A stretch of DNA of 64,000 bases from Babylonia areolata (GCF_041734735.1 NC_134879.1:4549384-4613383), one strand, 5' to 3'. Positions 23,037 to 34,995 are shown, counted from the stretch's first letter. Numbers and translations: made by a program. The notes: a model not told the origin generated them from the letters alone.

Positions 23037-23790
23037 TTACCTAACACCAGGCCGCGAACTTCTCAACCTCTTAAAAGTAGGTTGCGTCTGAGTTGGAAAG
23101 GTCTTCCAGAGCTGTGTCATCAGAGTATTTGACAAGGAGTAAGTCAGTGCCTTTGCAGTCGTTCGTATCGAGGGTGAAAAGGACAGGGGATAAAACAATA
23201 CCTTGAGGGCAACCGGTTGATACAGATAAAGAAGTGGAAATATGATTTGAAATCCGACAGCTTGTGTGCGTTTTGATAGAAAATCCAGAATCCATTGAAT
23301 AAACCTGGTGCTGATGTTCATGTCAAGAAGTTAGTTTGAATGTGGTTGTATCGTGTTGAATGCAGAGAAGAGGTCAGCAAAAAAGATGCGCACTAATGAG
23401 TTGGGAGTTTCGAGGTGTGTGTATACGCGTTGTGTAAAAGTGTGAGCGTTGCAACCTGTTTTGCTTGTCTGCAGACTGGTAAGGATCGAGGTGTTCTGTG
23501 ATGTATGTGAGAAGATATTTGAGAATGAATCTTTCAAAGTATTTCATCATGATGGGTATGAGTGCATTAGGACGATAATCACTGACAGAAGAGGAACTCC
23601 TTTGGGACAGGACAGGACCGGTAATAGTAGACTTTCATTGGACAAGCATGATGCGTGTTTTGAGAGACTAGGAACAGAGAATACTGAAAACACACGACAG
23701 CTGACAGACACACGACTTGAGGATTCGACCACCAATGCTGTCTGGGCCCATAGCTTTTCTTGCATTCAGACGAGAGAGAAAAAGACGGTA
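23037..23790 (-). mobile_element. LINE RT fragment (CR1/Rex1-like)
   Basis: Minus-strand frames read GPDSIGGRILKSCVCQLS (about 23745), MMKYFERFILKYL, then LFADLFSAFNTIQPH (motif A), STGCPQGIVLSPVLFTL (motif B) and VKYSDDTALEDL (motif C, with SDD in place of ADD). The phrase LSPVLFTLxTNDC is typical of CR1-superfamily elements of the Rex1 kind. At least three frame changes occur and both ends are missing, so it is an old fragment. Confidence 0.78.
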
Positions 23791-23839
23791 CATCGCTTTC
23801 TTCCACAACGCTTTCATCCTGATTATCATCTCCCTCCCC

Positions 23840-25279
23840 CCTTACCTATCCTGTTTTGAAGTCCTGGTTTGATTAATGTTGTCTCTTTCCCAATATCGTT
23901 CCCGTCAAATCTATAATAAAATCTTAAGCTGCTCGGAAACGTCATGTTTTCGTGTTTTTTGTTTTGTTTTTTGTTTGTTGTTGTTGTTGTTTGTTTGTTT
24001 GTTGTTGTTGTTTTTTCGTGTGTAAAAGCTACTGTTTCCCGCATATTTCCCAGTTCCTGACAATATCTTAATCCCCTTTCATGCGTCGTGCATGTTACCA
24101 GGCTGAAACATGTTTTCTACTTTCTCTTTGTATCGGTTGTTTGGTTTCCTTAATTTCGTACCTGATCTCAGTTTGAATTAGTTTGTGCTGAACCTTTTTT
24201 TTAACATAATGTTGACTTTAGATTTTTAGAGACCCAGGGTTTGTCGCTTGGATATGTATTTACGCTCTTTTTCTGGAGCAAATATGTCTTCATAGAACAC
24301 AATGTAATCAGTTATAACGTCTATAGCCTTGCGGATATAAGTTTGTACTAGAATCAAGAAACACATTCTGTAAGCTGGTCAACCTGCTCAAAATACACAT
24401 CATGAACAACAACCAAGTTTTTAGAACGTGGCATGTAAATGTAGTGCTGACTTGCTTTTAGGAAACGGACACTCAATTTACAGCAGAATTTCGATATATT
24501 TTTTTGCTCATGATACCAAAAAACACAATGGGTGAAGCTGTCACACTCTATACAATCCAGGCACTTGATGAGGAACAGTACAACAGCTTCATTGAGGATA
24601 GTTTCAAACAGCTTTCCAAAATTGGTCCAGCGCTCCAGTTCGGAAAAAAAGCAAACCCCCTTTTATCTCATACCAGAAGTGTAAGCTCATTTCCATCCTA
24701 AAAAAAGGCACAGTCACAGATTTGAAAAACGACTGTTTATTGTTCTTCACGTTATACATATCTCGTCAATCAAGAAACATAGATGGGTTGTTTGGTTTTT
24801 TTTTTCAAACATGAGAACCAAGCCTGAACACCAGCAATTTCATAGCTTGGCCAGGTGTGGCCAGGAACCACGGCTGATCTAATCCATTGATAAACAGTAA
24901 AGAGTGGTAACTCTCTCCATGTACAAGGGACACAATTTCATGTCAATGCTACTTATGTTACCAAATCACCTAGCACACATATGCAAAATATACACTGGAG
25001 CAAACCCCGACACTTCCCCTAATAAGGAAGCTCCGGGCTTGTCTTCATACCAATCATTTGACACGAGCACACAGCCAGCAGCAATGACAGAAAAAAAAAT
25101 GTGCAAACACGAATTATCTTTTTATTCAAGACCGGCATAGCCTTCTAATCCTGAATACGCCGCACAAAATATACAGACTATACAAGACAAAACACACGGT
25201 CTGATCTAATCCCCTGCTTTCAGAAACCTGGATTTTTCAAATTCCTGTTCAACCTCACTCACTGCTGAAGACCTGCTTG
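23840..25279. other. No firm gene; poly-(TTG) tract and a short open frame
   Basis: (TTG/GTTT)n lies at about 23960-24015. A short plus-strand open frame at 24504-24701 reads ALDEEQYNSFIEDSFKQLSK, which is not low-complexity but is unsupported by splice sites or a recognised family. The rest is AT-rich with nothing recognised. Confidence 0.4.
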
Positions 25280-25525
25280 TGCCTGAACCCCTTCGTATGT
25301 AAACACAAACAGATGATCAAATACGCGTGTTAAAGATCCTGTAATCCATGTCAACGTTCGGTTGGTTATGGAAACAAGAACATAGCCAGCATGCACACAC
25401 CCGAAAACGGAGTATGCCTGCCTACATGGCGGGATAAAAACTGCCCTACACGTAAAAGCCCACTCGTGTACACACGAGTATACGTGGGAGTTGCAACCTA
25501 CGAACGAAGAAGAATAAGAATCCAC
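25280..25525 (+). mobile_element. SINE family A, head missing
   Basis: Starts within TGCCTGAACCCCTTCGTATG and continues through TTAAAGATCCTGTAATCCATG and GAAAACGGAGTATGCCTGCC to a GAAGAAGAATAAGAA tail. Confidence 0.88.
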
Positions 25526-26520
25526 ATACTGCCCCACACTGACAACTGCTTTTCAGGAGTACGTGGATGTCCCTGTCTTGCGTTACATCGTGTGGTGTTT
25601 TGATTCAGAAAGGAAAAATTTTAGATGAATGCACGGCCGATAGTGTGCTGTCTGCTGGGTAAGAAAAGCGATGTTCAGGCGCTCGCATAACGGCCATGGT
25701 TTTACTCAGAACCGGAAAACAGAAAAAAGTTTCTGCGTGTTAATCTATTAATGTCAGCTCTTAAGATCTTGGTGAATTTCCAGACTTTGGGAGGTGTGTG
25801 TGGAGAAGGGGGAGTGAGCTGAAAATGTATCATCTACTTAAAAAAAAGAACAAACAAAAACAAGAAAAAAATCCACAGACACAATCTGATGAAAAAAAAA
25901 AATTAATGAAAAAAATACAGAGGCGAATCCTACCAGAGTACATGGGCACGGATGACTACCTCAGGTCTGTGGCTTGATGCACTCTACAGGAGTGCATGGG
26001 CACTGACGAGTGTAGTGTTCTGTAGGTGACAAAAGGTACTTGCGTGCTGTGTTGGCTACTACTTCTATTCCGGCAAAATGAACACAGACAAGGATCCAGG
26101 GTTACCGTAATACTTTAGTTAACTAGTACAGAAAATGCAGAGATCATGCCATGTTTTGATAGAACGAATGCAGAAAATGCAAAAAGCAAAAGCACATTCT
26201 GAATACAATCCCCTTATGTGCTATATTAATGCATTTTGTGCGTGGTGTAAAAAAAAAGAAGAAGATTTACATTTAAACAGAGAGCACTCATAAAGCGCAC
26301 CTGTGTCGGGGAAACTCACTGGTACAGGTGTTATATCGACAGAAATACGTGTTACTGTCACAAAGCAGGACTCATGACAAGTATCAGACACATATGTGAA
26401 GGCTACAACACACATGGCAGTATTGATAAATGGTTCAAGTAACAGTGGAAACAAAAAACAACTGAAATTCATATGTGGGTACGTTATGTTCGTCTCACAG
26501 GCACACAAAGCGTCATTAGG
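25526..26520. other. No gene seen
   Basis: Adenine-rich and mixed sequence. No exon, TE protein or tandem array was recognised. Confidence 0.5.
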
Positions 26521-26527
26521 TTGGAAC

Positions 26528-26565
<38 letters not shown>
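26528..26565. repeat. (CA)n microsatellite
   Basis: Pure CA run of about 38 bp. Confidence 0.95.
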
Positions 26566-26568
<3 letters not shown>

Positions 26569-26589
26569 TACATACGCTATGTTCGTCTC

Positions 26590-26985
26590 ACAATCAGTCT
26601 AATGTATTTGGGAAGGCCCACAGAAACTGGTCCGCTTTAAAGCAATTTTCGTTTTGTTTGTTTGGATTGGAGATAGCCTGAAGCCAACATTGGTTTGATC
26701 AGTTATGCCTCTTGTTCTTCCTTCAGGTGATACTTACATCTGATCCCTCTTTCTGTCATTCTTTCTCTGAGGCGGTCGAAAGTGTGATGGCCTTGTTTCT
26801 GTTTCTTTATGTACACTTTCTTTTTCTTCTGTTCTTAAGATTTCAGACCTTCCCAGATGTATGCCGCTTGTTCTTGCGCTGTCGGCTTGCTCATTTCCCA
26901 TGACACCTGTATATATCGGGCAGTACACCCATGTAAGCTTTTGCATCTGTGTGTTTGCACATTGCCGCATGCCGCTCTGGGCTTC
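26590..26985 (-). mobile_element. LINE RNase H C-terminal fragment
   Basis: The minus strand reads LTWVYCPIYTGVMGNEQADS and then IHLGRSEILR, matching the last RNase H block of LINE polymerases (usual form CPGHAGVxGNExAD; here the catalytic His is replaced in CPIYTGV). Downstream GHHTFDRLRERMTERG in another frame continues the same C-terminal domain. It differs in sequence from the RNase H at 20.7-21.0 kb, so it is a second RNase H-bearing lineage. Only the end of the element remains. Confidence 0.65.
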
Positions 26986-27348
26986 CTAGAAATTACAAAC
27001 AACCACTTCCCTCTCCCCTCCACCCCCTCCACTCTCTCTTTCCACTCTCTCTCTCTCACACGTAAATCAGCCATGTATATGTTTTTCATACTTTTCGTCA
27101 ATTAAGATGTGGATGGGATAAATTCTGGTTTCCACATAGGGCCTACACAAAACGAAGTCCAAACACTCAGCTTATATCACATATTGACATAAGTTTGCAG
27201 CTGGGCCAACAGCAAAGTAAGAACTGTATTATCAATGGTTTCTTCATTGCTATGGGAAATCATTAACAGCTTAGTCTTTTGTGAAGGACTATGACTCCCA
27301 AACTAGGAGGCAAAATTGCACTGGCTCTTAGTGCTGCAGCCTTGGGGG

Positions 27349-29390
27349 GTAGCGATAGCGATCAACAAAACTGAAAGTCCACAATCAAATATTCCGAAAA
27401 CAAATATAAAGTCAAACATATGATCTCATCAGAGAAGACAAACTTCTTTTCTTCTCAAGTTATCGATGCCACATCCACCAAATCTCTTTACTCTATCATG
27501 TCAAATCTTCTCGGTACTGCAAAAAAAGACCCCTCTTCCTTCTGCCTACACTTTATCTGAACTCCCCAATGTCTTCTCCTCTTTCTTTTTCGACAAAGTC
27601 CAAAATATTCGTACCATCTTAGACCAAATGCCTTTCCATCCTGCTCATCCTGATCCTCAGTTCAACGGCACTCCACTCCATTCCTTTAATCCATTAACTG
27701 AAACAGAAGTCCATGAAATCATGAAAGAAATGACAATAAAATCCTGTGAGCTTGATCCTATACCAGCCTCTGTCTTTTCCCAGTGTGTCTCACAGCTTCT
27801 CCCCACAATCACCAATATTGTCAACTCATCCCTTCTCACTGGAATGTTTCCATCCACTTTCAAAACTGCAATCGTCCGGCCTCTTCGGAAGAAACACAAC
27901 CTTGACGCAAACATTTTGAAAAACTATCGACCGGTTTCTTATCTTCCATTCATGTCCAAACTCCTTGAAAAAGCTGTCCTGAAGCAGCTCAACAACCACC
28001 GTTGTTGCAACAATCTCATCCATCATTTCAGTCTCCCTATCGTGCTGACCACAGCACCGACACCATTCTCCTCCACATCCTGATTAATCTACTGCTAGCG
28101 TCCGACTTAGGAAAAACTTCCCTTCTCACTCTTCTCGACTTGTCAGCCGCTTTTGACACGATAGACCATTCACTCCTTCTTTCCCGTTTTCATTTTACAT
28201 TTGGTATCAACGGCACTGTTCTAAACTGGTTCAAATCTTATCTCACTGATTGATTCCAGGCTGTCATTGTTGATAATTTCCAATCTTTACCCGTTAAAAT
28301 CGAACAAGGAGTCCCACAGGGATCTGTTTTAGGCCCAGCGCTCTTCACACTGTACAGTGCTCCTCTCGCTGAAATTATCAACCGCCTTAATGTCAGTCAT
28401 CATTCTTATGCTGATGACACTCAACTCCAGAAGAGTGATACCCCTGAAAAATTGTCGTCGCTCTTACAAGAAACATCCAACTGCTTCCTGGACATACAAA
28501 ACTGGATGACTCTAAATAAGCTACAACTGAACGCAGACAAAACGGAAGCAATGATCATAGGAACTAAAAAAACAACTCTCTTCCATCACAACTGACACAA
28601 TCAAACTTGGCAGTACATCCATTCTTCTTTCCAGTTCAGTCAGGAACCTCGGCGTTGTCCTTGACAACACACTGTCCATGCAAAAATTTATCAGTCAGAC
28701 ATGTCAGTCCTGCTACTGTCAACTGCGGCGCATCAGTTCAGTCCGGAAATACCTGTCCGCTGACGCAACATCTAGACTTGTCGTTTCTCTCATTCTCTCT
28801 CGCCTTGACTACTGTAACTCTCTATTGTCTGGTTTGCCTGCTTCATCCATTCAGTCCCTTCAGCGCATACAAAATTCTGCTGCCCGACTCGTCCTCAGAA
28901 AGAAAAGATCTGAGCACATCACTCCTCTTTTGCAACATCTCTACTGGCTACCTGTCTCACACAGAATAAAGTACAAGATCAGCACTCTATATTACAAATG
29001 TATTCACAAATCTGCCCCTTCCTATCTCTGTGGCTGCCTTCACCTCTACACTCCATCTCGCTCTCTGCGATCGACTTCGGATCCACTCTGTTTACGCTTA
29101 CCCAAATTCAAACACTCGACTCTTGGCCGCTGTTCTTTCTCTGTCTCTGGACCTTGCAATTGGAATGAACTTCCTCTTTCTCTTCGTCGGGTCTCCGCAC
29201 TCAGCTCTTTCAAGTCTGGTCTTAAAACCTACCTCTTCCCAAAATAGCCTCACTTCCCTGCCTCTTCCTTGTCTTCAGTTTTTCCAGTTTCAGAGTTATG
29301 CATGCGTGTGAATGACTGGTGCGAAAGCGCTTTCATTTGTCTCTGCACAAGATTCAGCGCTATATAAATATAATAATAATTATTATTATT
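27349..29390 (+). mobile_element. L2-like LINE, 5'-truncated, copy 2
   Basis: This is the plus-strand counterpart of 12226-14300. Frames at 27466-28083, 28002-28253 and 28678-29247 cover the linker, RT and C-terminal domain. Visible blocks are NYRPVSYLPFMSKLLEKAVL, LLDLSAAFDTIDHSLLLSRF (A), GVPQGSVLGPALFTLYSAPL (B) and HHSYADDTQLQ (C), with a stop after SYLTD near 28250. The C-terminal frame here runs on to FSVSGPCNWNELPLSLRRVS and KSGLKTYLFPK, more complete than in copy 1. The 3' end is CAGCGCTATATAAATATAAT followed by (AAT/ATT)n. The 5' boundary, around GCGATCAACAAAACTGAAAG, nearly coincides with that of copy 1. Confidence 0.92.
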
Positions 29391-30060
29391 GGTTGGTCTT
29401 TGGGAACCATCGAAATGCCAACTGTCCCAAAGCCCTCTTGGCCGAGAGTGGGGATGTAACTTGGGCAAGACACTCTCCACTATGATCAAATTCTAGCCCA
29501 GATAAATGGAACAGCAGTTACCTCCTCTGCTGTTCTGGTGGTCATAGCCGAACACGACTAACTATCATACATACACATCAAATGAGTCATTGTACTTCTT
29601 CTTCAACTCTTTGTAAGCTGGCACTGGGAAATTACTGCACACATACACATTTGCCTTCTGGTAGACGATGCAGAGTATCTGCAGCACGAAAAAGTGAGGG
29701 AAAAAAAGTCCTTTGTTCGAATGGCAACTTCCATTTTCAATATTGAGTAAACGGTTTTGTTTTTATCTTATGAATTTATGATTCAAACAGTAAAGATTTG
29801 GCGGCCCAGGGGGAAAAACTGTTTAGCAATGCGTAGTTTTTGCTTTAATAAAACCGAAAGCACTTGCAAGAACGAAGAGGCTGAAAGAAGAGATTGCCTG
29901 AGTGATGTTCTTCTGCCACGACAGATTTAGTTCCGTTGATCAGACCATCACACTCCCTTGTACACACGCACACACACACCCCGAACTACAGCGATCAACA
30001 CATGCAACAGTCGTTTCTCTGTGTGTTCTCTCTTGTTTCTCCGAATTGTCTTCGTTCTCC
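29391..30060. other. No gene; possible unclassified repeat at 29393-29560
   Basis: The segment after the LINE tail (AAAGCCCTCTTGGCCGAGAG, then GGGGATGTAACTTGGGCAAG) has the look of a dispersed repeat but no second copy is in the window. The remainder is AT-rich. Confidence 0.35.
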
Positions 30061-30066
<6 letters not shown>

Positions 30067-30105
<39 letters not shown>

Positions 30106-30255
30106 TGAGAGAGAGAGAGGACCTATGCGCCTCTGTGTGCATGAGACAGAGAGAGAGAGGGGGGGTTGGGGGGGGGGGGGGGGGGCGGGGGAGCGGGCAG
30201 ACAGACAGACAGAATCAGAGAGTGACAGAGACAGATAGGCACAGAGAGACGGAGA
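30067..30255. repeat. (GT)n/(GA)n/poly-G/(CAGA)n compound repeat
   Basis: (GT)18, (GA)n, a long near-pure G run at about 30158-30190, then (CAGA)n. Confidence 0.95.
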
Positions 30256-30344
30256 GATAGGGAGAGAGGGAGAAGGTGAAGAGAAGAAAAATAATCTTTC
30301 GTGTCCATTCAAGTTTGCTTTACAAAATATTTCTTTCTTTTTTT

Positions 30345-30350
30345 TTTATT
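30345..30350 (-). terminator. Candidate polyadenylation signal AATAAA
   Basis: TTTATT on plus gives AATAAA on minus. It is the first AATAAA I find downstream of the synthetase stop codon at 30930, implying a 3' UTR of about 600 bases. Confidence 0.3.
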
Positions 30351-30713
30351 AATTGAACGAAAAACCTTCAAGAAGTAAGAAGTAAACAACATCTGATAAT
30401 ACCCCCCCCCCTCCCGGCCCCCCACCTCCTCTCTCTCCTCCTTTGTGTTTTTCTTTTAAAAAAACAAAAAACAAAAACAACCTAAAATCACCACTTCGTT
30501 GGCCTGGTGTCTTCGTGTCAGTAAACACAGTGCGACTGCAAAAGAAAATACCACATGCACTCTCCTGAAATAAACCTGTTCCATATTTGTCACAACCTTC
30601 ATCTGCACGACATCCATTGCCCAAATGGCAAAGAAAATAAAACCGATATGATATTATTGCGGGAGATAATATGATCTGAAATAAGTGATGAAAAATCGCT
30701 CGCAGAAGTGCAC

Positions 30714-30745
<32 letters not shown>

Positions 30746-30929
30746 TGACACAGACAGTCACACACACACACACACACAAACCCACACGCTAGCGCATTTG
30801 CGCACACACAAGGGTACATGCATAATAAAAAGAGGTTGATCAATATCCTGAGTAAATAATCACTCAAAAGAAAAAAAAATCAAATGAATAAATAGATAAA
30901 TAGATGAATGAATAAATAAAAGATCTAAT

Positions 30930-32309
30930 CTATTCGATGCACAACCCAAGTTCCTTCACAGCCAGTTCCCGGGCGTCCTTGCGACTGATCTTCCCCGTAG
31001 GAGTCAACGGAATGGAGTTCAACTGAACGTAGTATTTAGGCGCCATGTGCTGAGCCTCCCCGGGCTGAGTCAAGAGCACGGAGTCGGCGAAAGTTCTCAA
31101 GGAAGCCTCGAGCTCTTCTCGAGAAACTTGAGACTGGTCCGCCGGCACCACACAGGCACAGATCTCGTGGTGAAGAACCGGGTCGGGCACGGGCACCACG
31201 CACACGTCCCGAACGTTGGGGGCACGTCGCAGCAATGTCTCCAGCCACCCCGGGTAGCACAGGTAGGCGCCCCGGGTGATGGCGTCCGAACGACGGCCCA
31301 GGTGAACGATGCCCCTGTCGGAGTGAAAGTAGCCCACGTCGTCCGTCCGGAACCAGCCTTCCGGAGTGAAGGTCCTCTCCGTGGCCGCCGGGTTGTCCAC
31401 GTAGCGGCCGTACAAGGCGGGGCTCCTGGCCAGGATCTCCCCGGTCTGACCGTCCTCCACGTCCTGGAGGTTTTCGTCCACGATGCGCACCTGCACCCCC
31501 TCGGCTGGTGGCCCGGTCATGCCGTCCTCGTAGTCCTCCATGCGCTGGGTGACGCGGGTGGTGGCGATGACGCCGCACTCGGTGGTGCCGTAGTTGATAT
31601 CGATGTACTCGCACAGCCGCTTGGCCGCCGACACCAGCGCCCTCTTCATGGGCTGCCCTGCCAGGCAGATGCCTTCGGGACGCCACTTTCCTCCTCCTTC
31701 TTCTTTTCCTCCTTCTTTTCCCTGCCAGAGAGCGGGCTGCTCCAGCACGGCGGATACGTACATGGGGGAGACGAAGGCGTAGACACACCGCTCCCTCTGC
31801 AGGCACTGCCACAGAGTGGAAGCCATGTCCTGGGGAGGGCCCCCGCTGGTGTCCACGAAGACGCGCGTGGCCCCGCTGGCCAGGAACCACAGCGGGAATC
31901 CGCCGGCCCAGCCCAGCGGGGCACAGTTGAGGAACAGGTCGCCGCTCTTCAGGCGGGCGATGGTCAGCACCTGCCGCATGATGTGCAGCAGGTTGGCGTG
32001 CGTCTGCGGCACCAGCTTGGAGTAGCCCGTGCTGCCCGACGTGGTCCAGATGACCGCTTCCTCCGACGGCAGGGCGTGCGCGCGCTGCAGGGACTTGCTG
32101 TAGCTCAGCAGGCGGCTGAAGAAGTCCACCTCGGGGTCGTCACTGCGCTGACAAAGGATGACTCGCCGTAGATAGGGCAGGCGTTCGCAGTGCACGTCCG
32201 CGTCAGCATCAGTGTCCAGCCGGCCCACATAGTCCTTCAGGATGGCCCAGGCTCCGCGAGAAGAGTCCGGGTCCACCACCACGGCTTTGGCTTTGGTGCT
32301 GTTCAAAGC
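30930..32309 (-). CDS. AMP-dependent acyl-CoA synthetase-like protein, exon 2 (residues 105-563)
   Basis: Adenylate-forming enzymes activate a carboxylic acid with ATP and then usually transfer it to CoA. This exon holds nearly all signature motifs of the ANL family, numbered for the joined protein: TSGSTGYSK (194-202, ATP phosphate loop), YGTTE (344-348, adenine pocket), GWFRTDD (422-428, ribose-binding Asp), LGRRSD (441-446, hinge) and TPTGK (540-544, with the catalytic lysine at 544). The P-loop lacks the usual PKG after TG (it is YSKL). A Gly/Glu/Lys-rich insert occurs near residues 301-314. Acceptor TTATTGCAG|GCT at 32310 is in phase 0, matching exon 1. The stop is at 30930. GC content is much higher than the surroundings. 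Exact substrate cannot be told; distant medium-chain acyl-CoA ligase, 4-coumarate-CoA-ligase or luciferase-like relatives are possible. Confidence 0.93.
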   Translation of the reverse strand, partial: ALNSTKAKAVVVDPDSSRGAWAILKDYVGRLDTDADADVHCERLPYLRRVILCQRSDDPEVDFFSRLLSYSKSLQRAHALPSEEAVIWTTSGSTGYSKLVPQTHANLLHIMRQVLTIARLKSGDLFLNCAPLGWAGGFPLWFLASGATRVFVDTSGGPPQDMASTLWQCLQRERCVYAFVSPMYVSAVLEQPALWQGKEGGKEEGGGKWRPEGICLAGQPMKRALVSAAKRLCEYIDINYGTTECGVIATTRVTQRMEDYEDGMTGPPAEGVQVRIVDENLQDVEDGQTGEILARSPALYGRYVDNPAATERTFTPEGWFRTDDVGYFHSDRGIVHLGRRSDAITRGAYLCYPGWLETLLRRAPNVRDVCVVPVPDPVLHHEICACVVPADQSQVSREELEASLRTFADSVLLTQPGEAQHMAPKYYVQLNSIPLTPTGKISRKDARELAVKELGLCIE

Positions 32310-33384
32310 CTGCAATAACAGAAGCGGGCTTTTCATGCTCCTTATGCGCCCCAATCACCCAGGTGTTCAGATCAGATTTCTTTCTGATCTTCATTACATA
32401 CATCCAACTCACTCTTGTCTTCAAACCAGATTTCCTCCAAATCTTCATTACATACCGCCCCCCCCCCCAACCCTCACACACACAAGCACGCACGCAAAAC
32501 ACAAGAATAGCAAAAAAACATAAAAAAACGTTTATATGAACTGACACGGCTTGGCCAGCAATCTTTAAACAAATAACACTATCCGAATGAAAGATGGGAG
32601 AAAAGGATCAAACAAGGGGACGTAACCTATCTCACAGAAGGCTGACAAGTGACACCCATGCGCAGCCATAAATCTCGATTAATTCCCTTGAACGAAAAAA
32701 ACTCCCCCAAACCAAGAGGGCCACTGGGCCGAGAATTCAAAAAGTTTCTATGTAAAAATGACAAAATAAAACGAACTTGATCAATTGATTTTTTCATCCG
32801 ATATGCGCGCGCGCGTGTGTGTGAGTATGTGTGTGCATGTATTGTGTGTGTGTGTGTATGTGTCTGTGTGTCTGTGACAGACAGATAGATAGACAGACGG
32901 GCTGGCAGACAGAAAAGGGTTGGAAATATGCAGAGAAGCTGACTGTGAGAAACAAGACGTAGCGAACGAAAGACAGTGAACATGTTGCAAAGGAAACAAA
33001 ATCTCTCTCCACTCCACCCAGTTCATGCGCCCCTCCACGACCAGCTGAACACATGAAGCGGCGGCCTGCAAGTGTTACGTTTCGAATCATGGGTGTGTGC
33101 CTTTTTATAACAACAGACTTCATGGCACGCATTTCAACAGAAGATGAGAAACGTTTTTATAACTCGGCCTGTGTGTTTAGCTTAACCCATTCACATCACT
33201 GTCAGTGATTAGTTCAGATTATCTCAAAATTCGAGTTAATTAACTTTCATGCCACCATTGGATTAGTGTTGTCATGCATGAATTACTGCGGATATGTCAC
33301 TGCTATTTGTTGCGAATCTTATTTCATCCGTTTTTGACTCACTTGTGTTGACAAAGTGAGTCTATGTTTTAACCCGGTGTTCAG

Positions 33385-33440
<56 letters not shown>

Positions 33441-34575
33441 GTGCACGTGCGCACGTGGTAAACTTTAAAATTGCCATTTTCTCTGGAAATACTTTGCCAA
33501 TACCAAATTTGGCTAAAGCATAGTATGAAAAAAAATCTTCACAGTCATACCAGTAACAGGTTGTAATCATCCCGAATTAAGCCATATTTCAGAATCATTG
33601 ACAGTTTATCTAGTTGAGATTAGTTCCGAAATTCGAAAATTCTAAAAACCGCTTCCCACTGAGTCAGGCCCACTATAAGGTAGGTTGTGTTCGAAGACGA
33701 CGACCTCCTTTTTCTTGTTCACAATCAAAAGGAAAGAAATATAAAGTTTGGACAGATCACAAACAGTGATACTGTTACACCGTCGACGTGTTTACCGCAT
33801 ATAAATATTCTAAAGTGGACTTTGAATTAACTGGGATGAGCATAAAAGAAAAAGTGAATCGATCGTTTCTTTCAGCCCGTTGTAGACTGGTTTGTGCAGA
33901 TCAAGAGATCTACCATATGTTGCGGTGTACTTGAAGCAATGGCAACGTCTCCTTTACCGCCGAAATATAAGAATAATCGAGATGTAATAAAACACACAAA
34001 AAACACGATTTAAACTGCATTATTACGTCCAGTACAATCACACTGATTTATCGCACGAAGAAGAAAACGTCAACTTTGCTTTAGTTTAAGTATCAGTCAG
34101 TCAAATGACGTCAGATGCGCCGCAGCAGTGGGGGACTGGTCTGCTTGCTTTGGAACTGAACGTGCATGGTTCCATCCCGCTCACATGCCTTTTTATATTA
34201 TAGAAAAATGTTTTTCTCCAAAGCTTATTTCATATATTAAATTCAATACAGAGCACTTTCCAACGATTATTCCAATCTCTCTTTTTTCCCCCTCCTCATG
34301 ATTCCTTTACTGGATAAAGTGTGAAGCACAAGTGCGTCTTGAAGGCTTTGTCTCTTGTTATTTTGTGATTTACGCTTTTTATTTGTCATGTGGATTGTAT
34401 AACACGAGTCCTGTGAATACATAACCTTGTTTCTGTAATGGAATCATAAAAATGTACTGACCGACTGCACCCACCCACCCACCCACCTAACTCCCTCTCA
34501 TCTCCCCGCCTTCACCATACGCCCTCTCCTACACACACACCCCTCCACACTCCCCACACACCCACAAACACACAC
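32310..34575 (-). other. Intron of the acyl-CoA synthetase-like gene
   Basis: About 2.27 kb between donor CAG|GTGTGTG (34575) and acceptor TTGCAG (32310). It holds a CA/TG repeat near 32807-32885, the hairpin-ended element at 33325-33570 and AT-rich sequence, and no other exon that I recognise. Confidence 0.8.
33325..33570 (+). mobile_element. Hairpin-ended repeat element, copy 1
   Basis: The left end TTTTTGACTCACTTGTGT is followed 8 bases on by AAAGTGAGTC, so GACTCACTT and AAGTGAGTC form a 9-bp stem. Then TATGTTTTAACCCGGTG, a (GT)24 array and GGTAAACTTTAAAATTGCC follow. The same order, inverted, is at 50440-50985. No coding sequence; probably nonautonomous. Confidence 0.6.
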
Positions 34576-34887
34576 CTGCACGAGGTCCTGCCCGTCGGCG
34601 CGGAACACCTGCCCGTTGAGGGCCACGGCCCCGGAGCAGATGACCCCCAAGTCGGCCACCACCCGCTCCAGGCAGTTGGGCAGCGCCACGCACACAGCTT
34701 CCCCTTTAGCCACACCCTCCTGCCGCAGCCAGGCCGCGAAGCGACGCACCAGCACGTTCAGCTCGCGCCGTGTGAGCGCGCGCCGGCGGAAGGTCTGGGG
34801 TTGCAAGGAGACGAAGGCCTCCGTGTCCGGGTCCACCAGCCCCCAGTGGTGCAGCAGCTCCTCCACCGTGCGGCCCGGCACCGACAT
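34576..34887 (-). CDS. AMP-dependent acyl-CoA synthetase-like protein, exon 1 (residues 1-104)
   Basis: The first coding exon starts with ATG at 34887 (MSVPGRTVEELLHHWGLVDP) and holds the N-terminal lobe of the ANL fold: ALTRRELNVLVRRFAAWLR, then KGEAVCVALPNCLERVVADL and GAVALNGQVF, as in other acyl-CoA ligases. It ends LVQ at donor CAG|GTGTGTG in phase 0, joining ALNSTKAKAVVV of exon 2 to give 563 residues, the usual length of this family. The start is preceded by CTCTCCTCTCAACAG|ACG, a good acceptor, so a noncoding 5' exon probably lies upstream, beyond the triplet-repeat block at 34996-36632. No signal peptide is evident; cytosolic or organellar location is open. Confidence 0.9.
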
Positions 34888-34995
34888 CGTCTGTTGAGAG
34901 GAGAGGGTGGGGATGAAGCACGTGGTGATGATGGCGATACAACATTAACAACTGCCACAACTACTACAGGGAGGGGAGAGCACATGATTGTGATC

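Noticed and set aside
31047-32171. 374-codon plus frame
   Set aside because: It is antisense to the synthetase exon and is explained by the high GC content there.
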